Of a DNA stretch of 64,000 nucleotides, positions 35,893 through 44,633 are shown piece by piece. A model generated the notes under the pieces. The model searched no databases. It worked only from the letters and a program-made list of their open reading frames with translations, and was not told where the DNA came from. This stretch comes from CAXTEJ01 sp964243295 (GTDB lineage Bacteria; Actinomycetota; Actinomycetes; Actinomycetales; Angustibacteraceae): NCBI GenBank assembly GCA_964243295.1, contig CAXTEJ010000002.1, forward strand, positions 92,017 through 156,016, given 5' to 3'. The translations under genes and the position numbers were made by a program. Numbering within the stretch: position 1 is the first letter of the stretch; each line of letters starts with the position of its first letter.

Positions 35893-36914
35893 GCGACCCC
35901 ATCCTGAAGATCTCGAACCTGCAGAAGTACTTCCCGATCACGGCCGGGCTGCTGCGCCGGCACGTCGGTGACGTCAAGGCCGTCGACGGCGTCTCGCTGC
36001 AAGTCGGTGAGCGCGAGACCATCGGCCTGGTCGGCGAGAGCGGCTGCGGCAAGTCGACCGCCGGCCGGGCGATGCTCAAGCTCATCGAGCCCACGGGCGG
36101 GACGATCGAGTTCGAGGGCCGTGACATCAGCAGGCTGTCCCGCCGGCAGATGGTGCCGCTGCGCCGGGAGATGCAGATGATCTTCCAGGACCCGTACAAC
36201 TCGCTGAACCCGCGCCACACCGTCGGCTCGATCATCAGCGCGCCGTACGAGGTGCAGGGTGTGACGCCTCCGGGCGGGGTCAAGGCTGCGGTGCAGGACA
36301 TCATGGAGCGCGTCGGCCTGAACCCCGAGCACTACAACCGCTACCCCAACGAGTTCTCGGGTGGTCAGCGCCAGCGCATCGGCATCGCCCGCGCGGTGAC
36401 GCTGCGGCCCAAGGTGATCGTCGCCGACGAGCCGGTCTCGGCCCTCGACGTGTCGATCCAGGCGCAGGTCGTCAACCTGCTCGAGGACATCCAGGACGAG
36501 TTCGGGCTGTCCTACATCGTCATCGCCCACGACCTGTCGGTCGTGCGGCACATCTCCGACAAGGTCGCCGTGATGTACCTCGGCCACCTGGTCGAGATGG
36601 CACCGGCCGACGACCTCTACAGCCAGCCGCTGCACCCCTACACCGCGGCGCTGCTGTCGGCGGTGCCGACGCCCGACCCCGACCTCGAGAAGCGGCGCGA
36701 GCGCATCCTGCTGCACGGCGACCTGCCCTCGCCGAGCGACCCGCCCTCAGGTTGCGTGTTCAGGACCCGGTGCTTCCGGGCGCAGGACCGCTGCGCCCAG
36801 GAGGTCCCGCTGCTGCGCGAGCTGCGGCCCGGCCACACCGTCGCCTGCCACTTCCCCGTCGACGACCTGCAGATCGTCCCCCAGCCGCGCACCGGCTCGA
36901 CCGCGGTCGCCTGA
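35889..36914 (+). CDS. Peptide ABC transporter ATP-binding protein (OppF-like)
   Basis: A 341-residue ATPase with Walker A GESGCGKSTAGR, Q-loop FQDPYNSLNPRHTVG, the signature FSGGQRQRIGIARA, Walker B VIVADEPVSALD and HDLSVVRHISD. The C-terminal extension carries SGCVFRTRCFRAQDRCAQ, the cysteine-rich element known from peptide and metal ABC ATPases. GTG 35889 is coupled to the OppD stop (GTGA). Only nine bases separate its stop from mshB, so mshB may be read from the same transcript. Confidence 0.95.
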   Translation: MSDPILKISNLQKYFPITAGLLRRHVGDVKAVDGVSLQVGERETIGLVGESGCGKSTAGRAMLKLIEPTGGTIEFEGRDISRLSRRQMVPLRREMQMIFQDPYNSLNPRHTVGSIISAPYEVQGVTPPGGVKAAVQDIMERVGLNPEHYNRYPNEFSGGQRQRIGIARAVTLRPKVIVADEPVSALDVSIQAQVVNLLEDIQDEFGLSYIVIAHDLSVVRHISDKVAVMYLGHLVEMAPADDLYSQPLHPYTAALLSAVPTPDPDLEKRRERILLHGDLPSPSDPPSGCVFRTRCFRAQDRCAQEVPLLRELRPGHTVACHFPVDDLQIVPQPRTGSTAVA

Positions 36915-36923
36915 GCGCCCTCG

Positions 36924-37772
36924 GTGCTCCGCCACGGGCCGAGCACCGGGGGGCTGCTGCTGGTGCACGCCCACCCCGACGACGAGACCCTCACCACCGG
37001 GGCGACCATGGCCCGCTACGCCGCGGCGGGGGTGCGGGTCACGCTCGTGACCTGCACCCTCGGCCAGCGCGGCGAGATCCTGCTCCCCGAGCTGGCGCAC
37101 CTCGGCCCCGAGCAGCTCGGTGAGCACCGGCGCGGTGAGCTCACGGCGGCGATGACGGCGCTCGGCGTGCGCGACCACCGGCTGCTCGCGGGTGGCAGGT
37201 GGCTGGACTCGGGGATGGTCTGGCTCGAGCCCGGCATCGCCGGCGTGGCCCCGGACGCCGACCCGCGCTCGTTCGCCCTCGCCGACGTCGACGAGGCCGC
37301 CGGCGCGCTGCTCGAGGTGATGGGCGAGGTGAGGCCCCGGGCGGTCGTGACCTACGACCCCCAGGGCGGCTACGGACACCCCGACCACGTGCAGGCCCAT
37401 CGCGTCACGACGCGCGCGGTGCAGCTGGTCGACGACCCGAGCCTCACCGTCCACTGGGTGCGCACCCCGCGGTCGGTCGCCGAGCGCGACCGCGCCGACC
37501 TGCTGGCCCGGCGTCCGGCGTCCATGACGGCTCGCGGTCTCGACGACCCGTACCCGCCCGTGGTGGTCGACGACGACGTGGTCACCACCGTCGTCGACGC
37601 GAGCGCCCAGCTGCGCGCCAAGGCCGACGCTCTGCGCGCCCACGCCACGCAGCTGCGGGTGGAGGGCGACGCCTACGCCCTCACCGACGGGGTCGCCGCG
37701 CGGCTGAGCGCGGTCGAGTGCTTCCAGCAGGTGCGGGGCGTGCCCGTGGCGGCGGACGACCTGCTCGGCTGA
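36924..37772 (+). CDS. mshB: Mycothiol deacetylase MshB
   Basis: A 282-residue zinc deacetylase that removes acetyl from GlcNAc-inositol in mycothiol synthesis. Zinc and catalytic residues lie in VHAHPDDE (H17, D19, D20) and in GYGHPDHVQAH. CTLGQRGEILLPELAHL and GRWLDSGM are typical of MshB rather than the related Mca. Length fits the family. The start is GTG 36924, right after the ABC operon. Its presence shows that the organism makes mycothiol. A 141-base gap with no gene separates it from the FtsH-like gene. Confidence 0.94.
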   Translation: MLRHGPSTGGLLLVHAHPDDETLTTGATMARYAAAGVRVTLVTCTLGQRGEILLPELAHLGPEQLGEHRRGELTAAMTALGVRDHRLLAGGRWLDSGMVWLEPGIAGVAPDADPRSFALADVDEAAGALLEVMGEVRPRAVVTYDPQGGYGHPDHVQAHRVTTRAVQLVDDPSLTVHWVRTPRSVAERDRADLLARRPASMTARGLDDPYPPVVVDDDVVTTVVDASAQLRAKADALRAHATQLRVEGDAYALTDGVAARLSAVECFQQVRGVPVAADDLLG

Positions 37773-37913
37773 CGCCACGCTGCGTCACCCACCCCGCACC
37801 GAACGTCGCTGACCGTTCTCGTCCAGGTCACTCCCGCGCGCCACCGCACCGGCAGGGCGCACAGTGGGTCTGCGGTGCAGTGCGTGCCGCGCCGCCGCCC
37901 CGAAGGAGCCGCC

Positions 37914-39860
37914 GTGCGCCACACCCACCCCCTCCCGGACGGCGACCTGCTGGCACGCGTCGGCGGCGCCGTACCCGTCGGCACCGCGGACGTCGGCGCC
38001 ACCCGCGAGCGCACCCGGCAGCGACGGCTGCTGCGCATCGCCGTGGCCCTCGGCGCGGTGCTGGCGTGGCTGTGGTGGCGGGTGCTGACGGGGTCGCCGG
38101 TCGGGCGGCCGTCGCTGCCCGCGGTCGACCCGCTGTACCTGATGAGCGGCGCGTTCTTCCTGGTGCTCATCGTGGTGATGCTCGCCTCGGTGGTCGGCGG
38201 TGGCCGCTCACCCCACACCGTCTACCGGCCCGAGCAGATCGACGTCGGGCTCGCCGACGTCGTGGGCATCGACGTGGTCAAGGCCGAGGTGGTCCGCACG
38301 CTGAACCTGTTCCTCGCGCACCGCACCTTCGCCGCCGAGATGGGCGGGCGGCCCCGGCGCGGGGTGCTGTTCGAGGGCGGCCCGGGCACCGGCAAGACCC
38401 ACACGGCCAAGGCGCTGGCCAAGGAGGCCGGCGTGCCGTTCCTCATGGCGACCGCGACGTCGTTCCAGTCCAGCCTGCAGGGCGCCTCGCAGCGTAAGGT
38501 CCGCGCGTACTTCAGGGCGCTGCGCAAGGCCGCCCGCCAGTACGGCGGCGCCATCGGCTTCATCGACGAGTTCGACGCCATCGCGCTGCAGCGGCCTGGC
38601 GCGACGTCCGGCATGAGCGCGTCGACGTCGGCGCTGTGCTGCGGTGGCCTGACCGGGCTGCAGGTGCTCGCCGCGGCGCCCGCGACGGTGCAGACGGCCT
38701 TCACCGGCAGCGGCGACTCGCAGATGACGGTCAACGAGCTGCTGGTGCAGCTGCAGTCGTTCGACGAGCAGACCGCCGGCCAGCGGCTCGTCGGTGCGCT
38801 CGTCGACGCCGCGAACCTGGTGCTGCCGGCGCACCGCCAGCTGCGCGGACCCGCGATGGCCCCGGTCAACATCCTGCTGCTGGCCTCGACCAACACCGCC
38901 GACCGGCTCGACCCCGCCCTGCTGCGGCCGGGCCGCTTCGACCAGCGACTGTCGTTCGACCTGCCGAGCCGGGCCGGACGTCGCCAGATCGTCGACCACG
39001 TGCTCGCCCGCAAGGCCCACGCGGCCGAGCTCGGCCCGAGCCCGCTGGGGGACGAGCGCCGTGACGCCCTCGCCGCCATCACGCAGGGCTACAGCCCGGC
39101 GATGCTCGAGGGGCTGCTCGACGAGGCGCTCGTGCGGGCGCTGCAGGGCGGCCGCCGCGCCATGACGTGGGCCGACGTCGAGCAGGCCCGGCTCGTGACC
39201 GAGGTGGGTCTGGGTCAGCCGGTCGCCTACACCGAGCACGAGGAGCGGCTGATCGCGACGCACGAGGCGGGGCACGCAACCGTCGCGTGGCTCGTCGCGC
39301 CGACCCGGCGCCTCGAGGTGCTGACCATCGTCAAGCGCCGCGACGCCCTCGGCCTGCTCGCCCACGGCGACGCCGCCGAGGTCTGGACCCGCTCGCGCAC
39401 CGAGATGCGCGGCCTGCTGCAGATCGCGATGGGGGGGCAGGTGGCCGAGGAGCTGTTCTTCGGCGACGTGTCGACCGGCCCGACCGGCGACCTGCAGTAC
39501 GCCACGACCGTCGCGGCGCAGATGGTCGGGGCCGCGGGCATGCTCGACTCGCTGGTCTCCTTCGCCGCCGTGCAGGGGTCGTCACTGTCGGACGACGGGC
39601 TGGTCGGGCGGGTGCTCGGCGACGGCCGCAGCCGCGACCAGGTCGAGACGCTGCTGCACGAGCAGCGCGACGCCGTGCGGACGCTGCTCGGCGCCCACCA
39701 GCACCTGGTCGCCGCCCTGCGCGACGCGCTGCTCGAGCACCACGAGCTGATCGGCTCGCAGATCACCGACGTGCTGGCGGCCGCGGCCGCTGCTGGTGGC
39801 CCGGTGCCGACGTCCGACGGGGTCATCGACCTGACCGGTGAGCGCCCCCGCGTAGGCTGA
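37914..39860 (+). CDS. FtsH-like membrane AAA zinc protease, divergent
   Basis: A 648-residue protein with two membrane segments (about 39-58 and 75-96) separated by only a short loop, unlike the periplasmic domain of canonical FtsH. The AAA module has Walker A GGPGTGKT (155-162), Walker B IGFIDEFDAI and sensor region LLLASTNTADRLDPALLRPGRFDQRL. Roughly 85 residues rich in Ala/Thr/Gly lie between Walker B and sensor 1, clearly longer than in FtsH. The peptidase has HEAGH (450-454) and a later acidic zinc ligand region (GDLQYATTVAAQMV). GTG 37914 follows GAAGGAGCCGCC. It probably degrades membrane or cytosolic proteins, in addition to a canonical FtsH expected elsewhere. Confidence 0.85.
   Translation: MRHTHPLPDGDLLARVGGAVPVGTADVGATRERTRQRRLLRIAVALGAVLAWLWWRVLTGSPVGRPSLPAVDPLYLMSGAFFLVLIVVMLASVVGGGRSPHTVYRPEQIDVGLADVVGIDVVKAEVVRTLNLFLAHRTFAAEMGGRPRRGVLFEGGPGTGKTHTAKALAKEAGVPFLMATATSFQSSLQGASQRKVRAYFRALRKAARQYGGAIGFIDEFDAIALQRPGATSGMSASTSALCCGGLTGLQVLAAAPATVQTAFTGSGDSQMTVNELLVQLQSFDEQTAGQRLVGALVDAANLVLPAHRQLRGPAMAPVNILLLASTNTADRLDPALLRPGRFDQRLSFDLPSRAGRRQIVDHVLARKAHAAELGPSPLGDERRDALAAITQGYSPAMLEGLLDEALVRALQGGRRAMTWADVEQARLVTEVGLGQPVAYTEHEERLIATHEAGHATVAWLVAPTRRLEVLTIVKRRDALGLLAHGDAAEVWTRSRTEMRGLLQIAMGGQVAEELFFGDVSTGPTGDLQYATTVAAQMVGAAGMLDSLVSFAAVQGSSLSDDGLVGRVLGDGRSRDQVETLLHEQRDAVRTLLGAHQHLVAALRDALLEHHELIGSQITDVLAAAAAAGGPVPTSDGVIDLTGERPRVG
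39853..39858 (+). promoter_or_regulatory. -10 box, leaderless start of the DUF6113 gene
   Basis: TAGGCT, six bases before GTG 39865. The T-A-G here overlaps the stop codon region of the FtsH-like gene. Confidence 0.45.
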
Positions 39861-39864
39861 CCGG

Positions 39865-40239
39865 GTGAGAGCGCGTCGGGTGGCCGTGCTGGTGCTCGCC
39901 CTCGCGGCGGGCGCCGTGACCGGCCTGCTCGGCGGCTACGCCCAGCGCCAGGTCTTCGGCAGCGGCCGGCTGCCCGTGGGCGTGGCCCTCGGGGTCGGGC
40001 TCGTCGTCAGCGTGACCGTGCTGGTGCGCGCGGCGTCCGGCACCCCGTGGGTGGTGCTGCCGCTGGCGCTCGGCTGGTTCGCCGCCGTGCTGGCGATGGC
40101 CTCGGCACGGCCCGAGGGCGACCTGATGATCCCCGGTGACGGGCGCGGCTGGGCGTTCCTGCTGCTCGGCACCCTCGTGCTCACCGTCGCCCTCGTGCAG
40201 CCCGCGCTGCGGCGACCGGCCCGCTCGGTGGTGTCGTGA
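39865..40239 (+). CDS. DUF6113 family membrane protein
   Basis: A 124-residue protein with four predicted membrane helices (about 7-25, 38-55, 63-80, 95-113) and short loops. GGYAQRQVFGSGRLPVGVALG and the Gly/Asp loop PEGDLMIPGDGRGW match DUF6113, a small actinobacterial family of unknown role usually next to mshB. Here the protease gene separates them. GTG 39865 follows the preceding stop by two bases and has its own -10 box. Its stop overlaps the next GTG. Confidence 0.8.
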   Translation: MRARRVAVLVLALAAGAVTGLLGGYAQRQVFGSGRLPVGVALGVGLVVSVTVLVRAASGTPWVVLPLALGWFAAVLAMASARPEGDLMIPGDGRGWAFLLLGTLVLTVALVQPALRRPARSVVS

Positions 40240-40751
40240 GCGCGCCCGAGCCTGCGGCCGCCGGTCCCGTCGACGCCGGTGAGCTGCGCCGCGCAATGGG
40301 CCGCTTCGCGACCGGCGTCGCCGTGGTCACCACCCGCGACCGCGGCCTCGACCACGCCATGACGGTCAACGCCCTCACCTCGGTCTCGCTCGACCCGCCG
40401 CTGCTGCTGGTCTGCGTCGAGAAGGAGGCCCGGTTCCACGACGCCGTCACAGCGGCGGGCTTCTTCGCCGTGAGCCTGCTGCAAGAGTCCGCCCGCCCGG
40501 TCGCCGCCTGGCTCGCCACCCGCGGTCGCCCGCTGCACGACCAGCTCGACCGGGTGCCCCACCGCGCCGGCCCCGTCACCGGCGCCGCCCTCGTCGAGGG
40601 CGCCCTCGCCGTCCTCGAGTGCCGGACGTCGGCCCTGCACGACGGCGGCGACCACACCATCGTCGTCGGCGAGGTGGTGTCCGCCGAGCTCGGCGACGAC
40701 CAGGCCGCGCCGCTGCTGTGGTACCGCGCCAGCTTCGCCCGCCTGCCCTGA
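40236..40751 (+). CDS. Flavin reductase family protein
   Basis: A 171-residue FMN-binding split-barrel protein of the flavin reductase/HpaC type, which supplies reduced flavin to a monooxygenase. Characteristic stretches are LRRAMGRFATGVAVVTTRD, MTVNALTSVSLDPPLLLVCVEK and FFAVSLLQESARPVAAWLA, and the C-terminal block HTIVVGEVVSAEL...PLLWYRASF. No partner oxygenase is adjacent, so it probably serves one elsewhere. GTG 40236 overlaps the DUF6113 stop (GTGA). It ends a short operon; the next 558 bases are non-coding and full of repeats. Confidence 0.9.
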   Translation: MSAPEPAAAGPVDAGELRRAMGRFATGVAVVTTRDRGLDHAMTVNALTSVSLDPPLLLVCVEKEARFHDAVTAAGFFAVSLLQESARPVAAWLATRGRPLHDQLDRVPHRAGPVTGAALVEGALAVLECRTSALHDGGDHTIVVGEVVSAELGDDQAAPLLWYRASFARLP

Positions 40752-40796
40752 CCCCGGCTCTGCGCCCCGGCCCTGCCCCCCGGGCGGGGTCCCGGA

Positions 40797-40912
40797 TGAT
40801 CACGTTACGTATGTCTGAGGGCGCTTCACGTGGCGTCGAGCCCGCGTGAGGCGCATCGCTGTCGCGTGAGGGCTGCTGCATCTCAGCAGGCGGACGTCGG
40901 CGCCGGGCGCGG
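40797..40912 (+). repeat. Family A intergenic repeat, copy 1
   Basis: A 116-base unit beginning TGATCACGTTACGTATGT and ending GCGCCGGGCGCGG. It contains a small hairpin (CTGCTG, CATCT loop, CAGCAG). The second copy at 40941 differs by about two bases. A reverse copy with more changes lies at 61830-61937. It starts 46 bases after the flavin reductase stop, and no reading frame is conserved. Confidence 0.9.
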
Positions 40913-40927
40913 ATCGCACGATCACGG
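40907..40927 (-). repeat. Degenerate family R core between the two A copies
   Basis: On the minus strand this reads CCGTGATCGTGCGATCCGCG, one variant of the family R core. It overlaps the end of A copy 1 and separates it from copy 2. Confidence 0.5.
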
Positions 40928-40940
40928 TGGGGGGCTGCCG

Positions 40941-41056
40941 TGATCACGTTACGTAGGTCTGAGCGCGCTTCACGTGGCGTCGAGCCCGCGTGAGGCGCAT
41001 CGCTGTCGCGTGAGGGCTGCTGCATCTCAGCAGGCGGACGTCGGCGCCGGGCGCGG
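40941..41056 (+). repeat. Family A intergenic repeat, copy 2
   Basis: Same 116-base unit as at 40797, beginning TGATCACGTTACGTAGGT, spaced 144 bases from the first copy. The sequence from 41057 to the aldolase start at 41310 holds no gene or hairpin that I recognise and should contain the promoter of the aldolase operon. Confidence 0.9.
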
Positions 41057-41309
41057 CGGGCCGATCCGCGGTAGGGCAGGTGGCCGTAAAGCGATGATCG
41101 GAAGAATCCTTCGGTCGCCTGTTGCGGCACCGCGACGCGCGACGGCATGATCGCCCCCTCCGACGCCGCCGTCGCAGGGTTCGCCCGTCGCCGGCAGCAC
41201 ACGCTGCGAGGGAGTCGAGCATGCACCCGAGAAACGTCCCGACGGGTCGGGCGGACCACGTCCGCAGCGGCCGTGAGGCGTACGTCGCGACGACCGCGAC
41301 GAGCACCTG

Positions 41310-42170
41310 ATGCCCGTCGTCTCGATGAAGGAGACGCTCGGCCGCGCGTTCGCCGACCGGTACGGCGTCCCGGCGTTCAACGTGCTGGACGACCTCAGCA
41401 TCGAGGCCGTGCTCGCCGCGGCCGTCCAGGAGCGGTCACCCGTCATCCTGCAGACGTCGGTGAAGACCGTGAAGGCCTACGGCCGCGCCACGCTGTTCGG
41501 GATCTTCTCGGCGCTGGTGAGTGACGTGGACGTGCCCGTCACCCTGCACCTCGACCACTGCCCCGACCGCTCGGTGATCAGCGACTGCCTCGAGGGCGGG
41601 TGGAACTCGGTGCTGTTCGACGCCCACGAGCTCGAGGTCACCGAGAACCTGCGCCAGACCACCGAGGTGGTGCAGGAGGCCCGCCGCCACGGCGGCCACG
41701 TCGAGGGCGAGATCGAGGGCATCCAGGGAGTCGAGGACGGCATCGGGTCGGACGACGCGTCGGTGCGGCACACGCACGAGGTGGCGGTGGACTTCATCAC
41801 CCGCACCGGTGTCGACTGCTTCGCGCCGGCCATCGGCAACGCGCACGGGCAGTACACGAGCGCCCCGGTGCTCGACCACCAGCGCGTCTCCGACCTCGTT
41901 GAGGCGACCGGGATCCCGATGGCCCTGCACGGCGGTACGGGCCTGTCGCCCGACCAGTTCCGCGACCTCGTCGCCCGCGGCTGCGCCAAGGTCAACATCT
42001 CCACGGCCCTGAAGGAGACCTACATGAAGTCCGCACTGGAGTTCCTGCGCGGGGCCGAGGAGAAGGGCAAGTGGGACCCGCCGTCGCTGTTCGCCCACCA
42101 GCGGGCAGCGGTGCAGCAGATGGCCGTCGAGCACATGCGGATCTTCGGCAGCTCAGGCCGTGCCTGGTGA
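41310..42170 (+). CDS. Class II fructose-bisphosphate/tagatose-bisphosphate aldolase family protein
   Basis: A 286-residue zinc aldolase that cleaves or forms a ketose (bis)phosphate with DHAP. It has GVPAFNVLDDLSIEAVLAAA, the zinc ligand motif LHLDHCPD, the metal/lysine region GGWNSVLFDAHELEVTENL, GHVEGEIEGIQG and GNAHGQY, and the loop PMALHGGTGL. The family includes GatY/KbaY and 5-deoxyribose-type aldolases, so the natural sugar is not certain. As the first gene of a coupled operon with a HAD phosphatase and DhaL/DhaK kinase subunits, it is likely catabolic. Start ATG 41310. Confidence 0.9.
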   Translation: MPVVSMKETLGRAFADRYGVPAFNVLDDLSIEAVLAAAVQERSPVILQTSVKTVKAYGRATLFGIFSALVSDVDVPVTLHLDHCPDRSVISDCLEGGWNSVLFDAHELEVTENLRQTTEVVQEARRHGGHVEGEIEGIQGVEDGIGSDDASVRHTHEVAVDFITRTGVDCFAPAIGNAHGQYTSAPVLDHQRVSDLVEATGIPMALHGGTGLSPDQFRDLVARGCAKVNISTALKETYMKSALEFLRGAEEKGKWDPPSLFAHQRAAVQQMAVEHMRIFGSSGRAW

Positions 42171-43003
42171 CCGCACTGGTCTTCGACTGCGACGGGGTGC
42201 TGGCCGACACCGAGCGGTACGGGCACCTCCCGGCGTTCAACGCCACCTTCGCCCAGCACGGCCTCCCGGTGCGCTGGAGCGAGGAGGAGTACGCCGAGAA
42301 GCTGCGGATCGGCGGCGGCAAGGAGCGGATGGCCAGCCTGTTCATCGACCCCGGGTTCGTGACGGCCGCCGGCGTCGGCAGCAGCGACGACGAGCGGGCA
42401 CAGGCGCTCGCGACCTGGCACCAGGCCAAGACGGGGCACTTCAAGGCCCTGGTCGCCGACGGGGCGATCCCGGCCCGACCCGGCGTCGCACGGGTGATCC
42501 ACGCGGCGCTGGACGCCGGCTGGGCCGTCGCCGTCGCGTCCACCTCGGCCGTCGAGTCGGTGACAGCGGTTCTCGAGCACGCCGTCGGCGCCGAGACCGC
42601 GCGGCGGGTGCCGGTCTTCGCCGGTGACGTCGTCCCCGCGAAGAAGCCGGACCCGGCTATATACCTGCTCGCCGTCGAGCGGCTCGGCCTCGACCCGCGC
42701 GACACGGTCGTCGTCGAGGACTCCCGCAACGGCCTGCTCGCCGCGACCGGGGCCGGGCTGCCCTGCGTCGTGACCGTGAACGGCTACACCCGCGACGAGT
42801 CGTTCGACGAGGCGGTGCTCGTGGTCTCCGAGCTCGGCGACCCCGACCGCCCGGGCATCGAGGTGCTCGCCAACCGCGGAGCCGCGAGGCCCGGGGACTT
42901 CCTGGTCCTCGACGACCTGCTCGCGTGCACGCGAGCCCGGCAAACCCACCCCCCAGGACCCGACGGAGCGGTCGCCGACCGCGCAGGAAGAGGTGCCGTG
43001 TGA
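42167..43003 (+). CDS. HAD-IA hydrolase, CbbY-like
   Basis: A 278-residue HAD phosphatase or phosphomutase. Motif I is FDCDGVLADTE (nucleophile Asp plus acid Asp), motif II the Thr/Ser in VASTSAVES, motif III Lys in VVPAKKPDP, and motif IV VVVEDSRNGLLAA. The C1 cap (HLPAFNATFAQHGLPVRW) fits CbbY/phosphoglycolate or sugar-phosphate phosphatases. The last 60 residues (after VVSELGDPDRPG) are low in structure. GTG 42167 overlaps the aldolase stop (GTGA), and its stop overlaps the DhaL start. Confidence 0.88.
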   Translation: MTALVFDCDGVLADTERYGHLPAFNATFAQHGLPVRWSEEEYAEKLRIGGGKERMASLFIDPGFVTAAGVGSSDDERAQALATWHQAKTGHFKALVADGAIPARPGVARVIHAALDAGWAVAVASTSAVESVTAVLEHAVGAETARRVPVFAGDVVPAKKPDPAIYLLAVERLGLDPRDTVVVEDSRNGLLAATGAGLPCVVTVNGYTRDESFDEAVLVVSELGDPDRPGIEVLANRGAARPGDFLVLDDLLACTRARQTHPPGPDGAVADRAGRGAV

Positions 43004-43641
43004 ACGCCCAGGAACAGGTGGAGCTCGTCGTCCGCACGATCGCGCAGACCGCGGTCGACAACGAGAAGTACTTCGGTGACCTGGATGCGGTCGTCGGTGA
43101 CGGCGACTTCGGGTACTCCCTGGCCCGCGGCTTCGAGAAGGTGCTCGAGGGCTGGGACGACGTCGACCGCAGCGATATCGGGACGTTCCTGAAGAAGATC
43201 GGGATGGTCGTCACCTCCCGCATCGGCGGGACGTCCGGCCCGATCTGGGGCACCGCCTTCCTGCGGGCCGGCGCGTCCGCCGGTGCGACGAGCGAGCTGA
43301 GCGGCGAGCAGGTCGTCGCGATGCTGCGGGCGGCCACGGACGGCATCAAGGCACGCGGGCAGTCCGACGTCGGCGACAAGACGCTGCTGGACGCGCTGGT
43401 GCCGATGACCGACCGGATCGAGCAGGAGCTGCGGTCGGGGGCCGACAGCGCGACGACGGTGGCCGCGGCGGCGGCCACGGCCCGCGAGGCGGCCGAGGCG
43501 ACCAGCACGATGGTCGCGAGGCGTGGGCGCGCGTCCTACACGGGCGAGCGCAGCAAGGGCTCGGTCGACGCCGGTGCGATGGGCGTGGCCGTGATCGTGG
43601 AGCGCATCAACCAAGCGTGGCCGACGGAGGGAACCTCATGA
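43000..43641 (+). CDS. dhaL: Dihydroxyacetone kinase subunit DhaL
   Basis: A 213-residue nucleotide-binding subunit of a dihydroxyacetone-type kinase. The Mg-nucleotide motif is LDAVVGDGDFGYSLARGF, and GGTSGPIWGTAFLRAG, DVGDKTLLDALVPM and ASYTGERSKGSVDAGAMG are the other conserved blocks. Actinobacterial DhaKL pairs may use ATP directly or a PTS DhaM; no dhaM is adjacent here. Related kinases act on erythrulose or other small ketoses. GTG 43000 is coupled to the HAD stop, and its stop overlaps dhaK. Confidence 0.93.
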   Translation: MNAQEQVELVVRTIAQTAVDNEKYFGDLDAVVGDGDFGYSLARGFEKVLEGWDDVDRSDIGTFLKKIGMVVTSRIGGTSGPIWGTAFLRAGASAGATSELSGEQVVAMLRAATDGIKARGQSDVGDKTLLDALVPMTDRIEQELRSGADSATTVAAAAATAREAAEATSTMVARRGRASYTGERSKGSVDAGAMGVAVIVERINQAWPTEGTS

Positions 43642-44633
43642 AGAAGTTCGTCAACAACCCCCAGCAGTTCGTGCCCGAGATGCTCGAGGGCATCGCGCTG
43701 GCCAACCCGACGACCCTGCAGTACGTGCCCGAGTACAACCTCATCATGCGCGCGGACGCCCCGCGCGACGACAAGGTGTCGATCGTCCAGGGTTCCGGGT
43801 CGGGCCACGAGCCCGCCCACGTCATGATCGTCGGCAAGGGCATGCTGGACGCCGCCTGCCCCGGTGACGTGTTCGCGGCCCCCCCGATGGACTACGTCTA
43901 CGAGACGACCAAGAAGCTCGCCTCCGCCAAGGGCGTGCTGCTGCTGGTGAACAACTACACCGGTGACCGGATGGCCTTCGACATGGGCAGGGAGCTGGCC
44001 GAGGCGGAGGGCATCCGGGTCGAGATCCTGACGATCAACGACGACGTCGCGGTCAAGGACTCGCTCTACACCGTGGGCCGCCGCGGTGTTGCCGGCAACT
44101 TCTTCGTCATCAAGGCCGTCGGGGCGGCCTCCGAGCAGGGGGCCGACCTCGACGAGCTGCTGCGCATCGGGAACAAGGTCAACGACGTCACCCGCACGAT
44201 GGGCGTCGCCCTCACGGCGTGCACACCGCCGGCCAAGGGCTCACCGCTGTTCGAGCTCGGCGCCGACGAGATCGAGATGGGCGTCGGCATCCACGGCGAG
44301 CCCGGGCGCGAGCGCACCGGCATGACGAACGCCGACGCGATCGTCGACGTGCTTCTCGACGCCGTCGTCACCGACCTGCCCTACAGCTCCGGCGACGACG
44401 TGGCGCTGATGATCAACGGTCTGGGCGGCACGCCGATCAGCGAGCTGTACATCCTCTACCGCCGCGCCCACCAGCGGCTGGCCGAGCAGGGCATCACCGT
44501 GAAGCGCAGCTACGTGGGCGAGTACTGCACGTCGCTCGACATGGCCGGCGCCTCGCTCACCCTCGTCCGGCTGGACGACGAGATCGACACCCTGCTGGGC
44601 GCGCCGGCCGAGGTGCCCGTCCGGGTCTTCTGA
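43638..44633 (+). CDS. dhaK: Dihydroxyacetone kinase subunit DhaK
   Basis: A 331-residue substrate-binding subunit. It holds dihydroxyacetone or a similar ketose as a hemiaminal on His219 (GVGIHGEPGRER). Other blocks are GSGSGHEPAHVMIVGKGMLDAACPGDVFAAP, NYTGDRMAFDMG, VGRRGVAGNFFVIKAVGAA, INGLGGTPISELYI and VGEYCTSLDMAG. Order dhaL before dhaK is less common than KL. ATG 43638 overlaps the dhaL stop (ATGA) and has GGAGGGAACCTC. The last codons lie in a tandem repeat that continues past the stop. Confidence 0.94.
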   Translation: MKKFVNNPQQFVPEMLEGIALANPTTLQYVPEYNLIMRADAPRDDKVSIVQGSGSGHEPAHVMIVGKGMLDAACPGDVFAAPPMDYVYETTKKLASAKGVLLLVNNYTGDRMAFDMGRELAEAEGIRVEILTINDDVAVKDSLYTVGRRGVAGNFFVIKAVGAASEQGADLDELLRIGNKVNDVTRTMGVALTACTPPAKGSPLFELGADEIEMGVGIHGEPGRERTGMTNADAIVDVLLDAVVTDLPYSSGDDVALMINGLGGTPISELYILYRRAHQRLAEQGITVKRSYVGEYCTSLDMAGASLTLVRLDDEIDTLLGAPAEVPVRVF

